Origin: Tillandsia leiboldiana
Taxonomy: Eukaryota > Streptophyta > Magnoliopsida > Poales > Bromeliaceae
Direction: 5' to 3'
NCBI GenBank assembly: GCA_029204045.2
Contig: CM055064.1
Coordinates: 7,266,323 to 7,330,322, forward strand
DNA length: 64,000 nucleotides
Positions within the stretch are counted from its first letter, which is position 1, and each line of letters opens with the position of its first letter. Positions 58,284-64,000 of this stretch are shown in pieces. Under the pieces are notes generated by a model, which was given only the letters and a program-made list of their open reading frames with translations, had not been told where the DNA came from and did not search any database. Made by a program: the position numbers and the translations under genes.

Positions 58284-59051
58284 AAGGTCCCCTCCAAATT
58301 TCAGATCAATACTCCACTCCTAGAGCTCAGGGAAGCCAAGGAAGAAACGTCGACGGTGCTGCCAACAACTATAGGAAACTCCAAGCTCACTAATAGAGGA
58401 AAGATGGAGAAGGAGATGCTCTCAAATCCTTCCAAAAATGACCAACAATGGTGGGAGAATGTAGATGAGGCTTCTCTGGTTGCAAGGAGCCCTTTTATAG
58501 TCCAAGAGGTGGAAGAAAGGGCTCTCTCGGATCCAAAACTGCGACACTGTCCCTCAGAAAAAATCCCAGGTTTTGGGCACCCGAATTCACCCTGCCTCAG
58601 CGCCCGAAAACCACTTGCCACATGGCATGATCCTGGGAGGGCCCGAAACTGCATCGCGTAGCTCCCCGTGCACCATGTGTCCCCCGCGGGCCGGTAGGCG
58701 CCAGCCACTCCGCGCGCGCCATGTGGCCCGCGATATGGGCGCGCGCGCTGATTGCGCCGCGAGCACCACGCCCGCAAGGCCGGTCCAATCCACCACCGCC
58801 ATGTGTCCTGGCCCACCCAAATCCCTGCACGACACGTGTCCCCATTGACCCATGGTCTTCAGCTTGGGTCCCGATCATTCGGGCGCCCGAATCCACTAAA
58901 AAAAACACAAAAAATATTTTTTGATCAGAATTTCACGCCGAGTCTGTTTCTCGCGTTCGTTTTGCGTGCAAACTTACTCGACACTCGAAAACGGTGTCAG
59001 CATGCCGCTGACCATGAGGCCAAATCGCCAACTGGGATTCGGGTCTCCACA
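58284..59051 (-). mobile_element. LTR-B copy B3, right part
   Basis: It resumes the LTR interrupted at 53982. It has the element-sense TATA box CTATAAAAGG at 58491-58500, a GC-rich core with CACGTG at 58833, and the end blocks CGCCGAGTCTGTTTC and GGTCTCCACA. It ends at 59051, by alignment with the terminal GGGACACCACA of solo copy B2. Confidence 0.75.
58491..58500 (-). promoter_or_regulatory. LTR-B3 TATA box
   Basis: CTATAAAAGG in element sense, about 340 bp downstream of a CACGTG. Confidence 0.6.
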
Positions 59052-59310
59052 ACTGTCTCCATTGGCACTCTACGTGGATGGCCAACACCGCAGCCGCTGC
59101 TAGCACCATGCCCTGAACCACCACCACGTGGACAAGCCATAATCTGTAGCACAACAACCAGGTTAGGATGAACTCAAAAGTGAATATTACACTTGAGTTC
59201 CTAACCCCTAAATGATACCCCGCGCTCTCACGTATGTCATAAGTCATCTTAGGACTCAATCCTAACCAACCCTAGGCATATGCTACCTATTGCTTTAATA
59301 CCATAAAATC
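59052..59310 (-). pseudogene. Gag start, leader and primer site of a further LTR-A element
   Basis: The minus strand from 59139 reads MACPRGGGSGHGASSGCG and then VGHPRRVPMET. This is a basic, Gly-rich start typical of gypsy gag, cut off by the LTR-B end at 59051. The leader resembles that of the young element (GTCATCTTAGGACTCAATCC, ACCCTAGGCAT). CTTTAATACCA (59293-59303) is a Met-tRNA primer site with two mismatches, 7 nt from the LTR. This suggests the gypsy element inserted into this gag, although the rest of the element was not found. Confidence 0.65.
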
Positions 59311-62300
59311 TGTCACACCCCGGATTTTAAAAGCAGTCTATTTTGTTTTTTTATATAAATCAGAGTGAAAAACAAAACTCCTAGGATGTGTGCAAATTTG
59401 CCACACACATAAATTTTTTTCATTCAAACGGACAGAGTTTCTCCTATAAACGCATGGCTAGGAAACTACAAAAGCACAATTAAAGTTTACTACACAAGAT
59501 ACTAACAACTAACCAATAATCCAACATATTCGATAACCAGGCATCATAAATAATCCAAATCCATTAAAGTCCATACTCACTAATATGAAAACAACTAAAA
59601 AACTAAATAAGCAAAGTCATGATCATAAGAATTTATGAACTATAAATAGAAATATGATAGCGGGTCAGCTCTCTTGCTAACCTAGCGGGACGGCTCTAAC
59701 GCAGGATCCTCACATCAATGTCCCGACTGCTCACCACTGGACTGACCTGAAAAGGGGTCACTAAAGGGTGTGAGACACAACTAAATATATCCCGATGAGT
59801 ACAACGAGCCGGGGATCAGCAAGTCGTACCTACTAGTATGGAATAAACGAAAGAATATAATCATCAGTAAGCAGGTATGAAAGCAAGTAAATGACATGTA
59901 TAACAATCATAATGCTGTATAAAAGAATACTGATAATCATGTCACTAAAGCATACTGAAATAAATATATCAGGAATGAACAAAGGAGCAAGAATAGTAAA
60001 ACTATACATCAATGCTGAAAACAGAATACCAAATCAACGCCACTAATGGTCACTAGGACCTTAGGCTAAAACCATAACAGATCACCCAGCTAAGCTGACA
60101 GCAACTCCCGTACCCGAGAGTACAGCTAAAGGGGCTCATGGGTCGATCAAACCACTCTACCGGTAAAGAACACCATAACGGTGGCCAAATCGTTGGTGTA
60201 TGCAAAGTGTACAGTAGGTGCATGGTGATCACAAATGTGGATGCTCAATGCTCGCGGTTGAAAGACCGGAAATACGACAAGTAGCCGAAACTTCCAAACG
60301 GGATCATCAATCAATCTCAGTGCTAGAAAATGCCATACGGAATCATAAGTCAATCTCAATGCCAGAAAATGCCATACAGAACTATTAAACGCCTACTCTA
60401 TCATGCATAATCATCTAGAAGCAATAACAGGTATAATAGTTAGCAATATGAGGTATGTAAATCAATAGCTAGTAGTGTCCACTATCACGATATCGTAGCA
60501 TGACCAATATATAAGCAGAGATAAGTTGAGGTGTAGAAATGAAGAATTAGAGGAAGGGCTAGCATAAGGGTCTAGGGTCCGATCGAGTACGGTACCCAAT
60601 AAGGTGATACTATACTAATGCCCGAATCGGAGTACCCACCTCAGTGCAGGCAATCCAGAAATTCGCTGCTCAGCTCATGTGTGGGCTCATGACTGCTTGG
60701 GCCTAAACCAAAATCACTGATCAACTAATGACTCACACAAACCCTACCCACTTACTCACAGTGAGTGAAATGACTAAACCACTAACTTAAGTTCCATCGC
60801 GGGATCCGCTGGAATTTTCGGTAATCCGTCGATTGACTGATAATGGTCCGAATAGTGCCTATAGGCTACCGAACTTAATGAAACTTTATCTGCTGCCCCT
60901 AGAACGCTTCGTTTAAGGTGTCCAAGTAGCAACAATCAACTTCATGCCATTAGTAGTCCCAACTGTGCCATAAATACAGTAAATGCACCCGGAATAATCG
61001 ATTTCGGCTCCGGAAGTCACTGACGTGAAATAGAAGTCGCTGGACCAGCCAGGATAGCATCGAGAATAGCCAAGTACACTTGGCGATCATAATTGATCAT
61101 CTAACTTGCTCGGCTCGTGCGTTTCACGCCAAAACGATGGTAAACATGCGGTTTCGCCGATTTACGACTCATTAATCGATTTTGACTTAACAAAAGCCAT
61201 AGGACCCCAAACGGAAAGTCCATAAATCACGTGCACGCTGCCTGAGGCAGCCCGCATGGCTATATTTGCAACTAAACCCCTAAACTTACTGGAAATAGCA
61301 TTACAATACATAAAATAGAGTGTTTTGGCTTGTTACCTTAATTCGAAGGCTTTCGGATCAATCCGAGGTTACAGAGAGATAGGTCTCGACACGCTGAGAC
61401 TCGTGCTCACTATTCGAAAGTTGCTCGGAGTCCAGAAAGCATTTAAGGCCAACCTACAAACTTACAAAGAGCACACATTGCCCAATCATCACTTGTTGTC
61501 CAATACAGAGGGAAATAAGATGAGCATCATGCTCATGTGATCTAAGAGAGTCGAGAGCTCACCTTGCTGGGGTTGCATGGTCGCCAAAAAGCTCACCGGA
61601 GCAACTTCGGCCAAAACCAACAATTCCAAGAGCTCAACAATGGCTAATGGCTAGACTCGGGCTCAGGCTGAAGACTAGGGCAAGCAGCAATAGCAGGAGG
61701 CCCACAGAGGTGCCATGAGTCCACCAAGGCCCAGCTCCGGCGACTAGAGGCGGCGGATAGCCAGAGAAACAAAGCTTGGCTGCAACTAGGGGAAGCTTGG
61801 AGAAGTCAGAGTTCTAGTGGCCAAGGGGTGCAACCAAGGGTACAGGGGTGATGGTCTTGACGAGGGAGAGCTAGCTAGGTGGTTGGCCAACGACAGGGAG
61901 TGGTGGTGGTGGCGGGCGGCAGGGTTTGGCCAAAGTGCAACAACAGGAAACTAGGGTTTTCTTTTCCTGAGCTGCGGCCGATCGAAGGGGCTTGTAACTT
62001 TTTGGGGAGTCTTCTAGGATCCAGCAGAAGGTGATAAACATCTTGGATCAACCGCCGAGGAGTCAGAGGCGATGCATGAGCACAGCGGCCAAATCTGGGG
62101 TTCCGGCATGCTCCTTGCTCCCGCCAGTGAACTAGCTCCTTCCCAACATTGGGGTTGTGTAGGGGGAATCCCTAAGGGGTGAGAAAGAGGATGAAAGCCT
62201 TTGGAAACAACGAATCCCAACAAAGAAGGCTCGGGTTTACCTCAGATTAGAGGAAGAATAAGAAGAAGAAGATTTGTCTTCTCCGACGTCGTGTAGCGAT

Positions 62301-62953
62301 AGCGACGGCAGGCGGCGACGCTCCTCAGGTGCAACGCTCTAAAGGTGAGGAAGGTCAGATGGTGATTTTAGGGCAGTGGGAGGCTTATGGTTTTCTCTTC
62401 TCCCTCCAAACCAGAAGCAAAAAGAGAGGTTGATTCTCTTCCCTTCTCCGACGAAGAAAGGTGGCGACAGGGCTCGGGGAGAGAAAGCAGAGGAGAGGGG
62501 GAAGGTGTTGGGTCTTGTGGAAGGATCAAATCCTTGTGCGGCTAGTGTTCCTTTATATTGCATGAACAAGATGCAATTTGGTCCCTGAATCTTTTGAATT
62601 TGTACTTTAGTCCTCTACTTAGGTGCATTATGCAAGAAGGTCCCTTCTCGCGAAATTTCACGCAATTCTATATATAAAATATGAATCTTTTTTGTAATAA
62701 AATATTGTAAAAATAGTGTATTTTATATTTTTCAATAGTTTTGGCTCGCCAAATTTGAAAACGGATATCGCCATATCATTCATCTCAACGAGACCGATCA
62801 AGTAGCGATTTCATTTCTTTGCGTTTGGACTTCAATAGTCCAAGTTAGTCTTTTCTTCAGGTAAACCCCAATAATTCAAATTTTTGAATTAAAAAAAAAT
62901 TATAAATCAAATTCAAATTCAAATTTTTGAATTTAAATTTCACATGTATTACA
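59311..62953 (-). mobile_element. LTR-A copy, 5' LTR of the truncated element (3.6 kb)
   Basis: It starts TGTCACACCCCGG and ends TTTCACATGTATTACA. It keeps the LTR-A order: CCTGAAAAGGGGTCACTAAAGGGTGTGAGACAC, CTACCGGTAAAGAAC, GGTCCGATCGAGTACGG, TCGTGCTCACTATTCG, GAGCATCATGCTCA, and an AACGGATATCGCCATATC block matching AACGGATCGTCGAAACG. It is strongly diverged from the young copies. No gene is present. Confidence 0.75.
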
Positions 62954-64000
62954 TGGAGTTAGAGAGCTCATGAGTATCGTCAGCGAGGTTGAGGAGGAGG
63001 TGGTAGAGAGGTGGGGGGCGCGTGGTTGACGGAGTAGGAGCGAGCTCGTGAGTATAGTCAGCGAGATCAAGAAAGAGAAAGCGGTGGAGAATGAAGGGGT
63101 AAAAAGAAAAAGGTTGAAATGAGTTTTCTGAGAAGCTATATAATTTTTTTCCTCCAAAAATATTTTGTTTTGAATTCATTACTCTATTTTATCAACACAA
63201 AAAATTATTCAAATAATTTTTTATAATATTTTAAAAATTATAAAAAATATACAGTAAATTAGCTAGCCTTAATATGAGTAATGCTATCCACACCCCCCAA
63301 AAGAAGTGTATGATATACATTCCATCAATTCAAAGATGGAGTGTACTCTAATGGATATTTTGAAGTTATCAGCAAAATTTATTCTATACCAAAATAGATG
63401 AGGTGTAAGATATATATCTTTTTGTAATACACCAATAAAATTTATTTTATTCTAAAATAAATAAAAAATAAAAAATACATCCTTTTAGAATGTACCAATA
63501 AAATTTTTATTTAATATATAAAAAGTGCTTTTAATGGAACTCTTTAAAGAGAGATATTTATGATCATTTTTCGAAGTCAGAAAGGTATTCGTAATATTTT
63601 AATTTTATACAGTTATTGATAAAATTTTAGCCTTCGGAGAGTATATGTATAATTTTTTGTCTTTTATAATAGTTTTAAATATAATTTTTTTTTTAGGAAT
63701 ATTTACTTTTTTACTTTTTAGATTATTAAAAATTTATATTTTATTCCTTCATAATTTTAAGTTAATATATTTAGCCAGATTCCGTCACTATTATATTTAA
63801 TTTTTATAATTTATACCGAAATACTCTTTAAAATAAAAACAGAAGTATATTAAAATTTAATTTTTTATTTAATAATTAAAAATAATTTGGTTATTCTGTT
63901 ATCTATATTAAAATCGTAATTTACAATATATATATATTTATAATCTTTTTTTAAAAAAAAATATTTGTACGATGAATATTTTTTGTATTTTAGACTTTAT
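62954..64000. other. AT-rich DNA, no gene seen
   Basis: A block GAGCTCRTGAGTATNGTCAGCGAG is duplicated at 62967 and 63043. The stretch near 63280-63500 (GCTATCCACACCCCCCAAAAG ... GTGTATGATATACATTCCATC) loosely resembles 41190-41235 and may be a shared small repeat. The remainder is plain AT-rich sequence. Confidence 0.5.

Overview
The window is nuclear DNA from a flowering plant, most likely a commelinid monocot. The one intact gene is GC-rich, while the surrounding DNA is AT-rich or built from old transposons. Pineapple or a relative is my tentative guess from the style of gene and repeats; I could not test it. Almost all of the 64 kb is nested LTR retrotransposon DNA. Two LTR families recur. 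LTR-A is about 3.6-4.75 kb, and LTR-B about 2.7 kb. Both read on the minus strand in nearly every copy, so the plus strand shows them starting TGTCA(C/T)GCCCC-like and ending in CA. Family names are mine.

Layout. 1-3556 is the end of an LTR-A relict. It abuts a 2.66 kb inverted repeat (3556-6220), followed by another LTR-A relict (6518-11268) and a copia-like LTR fragment (to 11680). 11.7-17.6 kb is an AT-rich stretch with a Helitron 3' terminus, coding-like islands, one exon resembling the Coa1/Tim21 mitochondrial assembly family, an LTR-B scrap and a CACTA-type MITE. 17343-21943 and 22044-26645 are the same sequence on either side of a 100-N gap, and look like the unmerged overlapping ends of two contigs. 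22508-32421 is a complete, young, non-autonomous LTR retrotransposon: two 4.4 kb LTRs, a 5-bp target duplication, an initiator-Met tRNA primer site and only 1.1 kb of internal DNA. A 5S-rRNA-derived Cassandra-type solo LTR sits inside that internal region. It is inserted into an older LTR-A copy (22313-22507 plus 32427-33974), which adjoins a LINE fragment carrying a second CACTA MITE.

34.6-42.0 kb is the only non-repeat island. It holds the single intact gene (37152-38237, a glutaredoxin-like protein with a C-terminal Cys-rich region) in AT-rich intergenic DNA. 42.0-42.8 kb is a cluster of small TRIM-type elements, including tandem 5S-derived LTRs. 42.8-59.05 kb is a decayed Ty3/gypsy chromovirus (Tekay/Del-like by domain order and chromodomain) on the minus strand. 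A 2.7 kb solo LTR-B interrupts its pol, with a perfect 5-bp target duplication. Its right LTR is interrupted by a 4.3 kb solo LTR in the opposite orientation. 59.05-62.95 kb is the gag start, primer site and LTR-A of yet another element. The last kilobase is AT-rich and featureless.

The genes do not form a pathway. The plausible host genes are the glutaredoxin-like protein and the broken Coa1-like locus; everything else is transposon biology. I saw no obviously new biological system. The points most worth checking are the apparent false duplication at the gap, the long hairpin-forming inverted repeat, the 5S-bearing TRIM insertions and the dated order of nested insertions.
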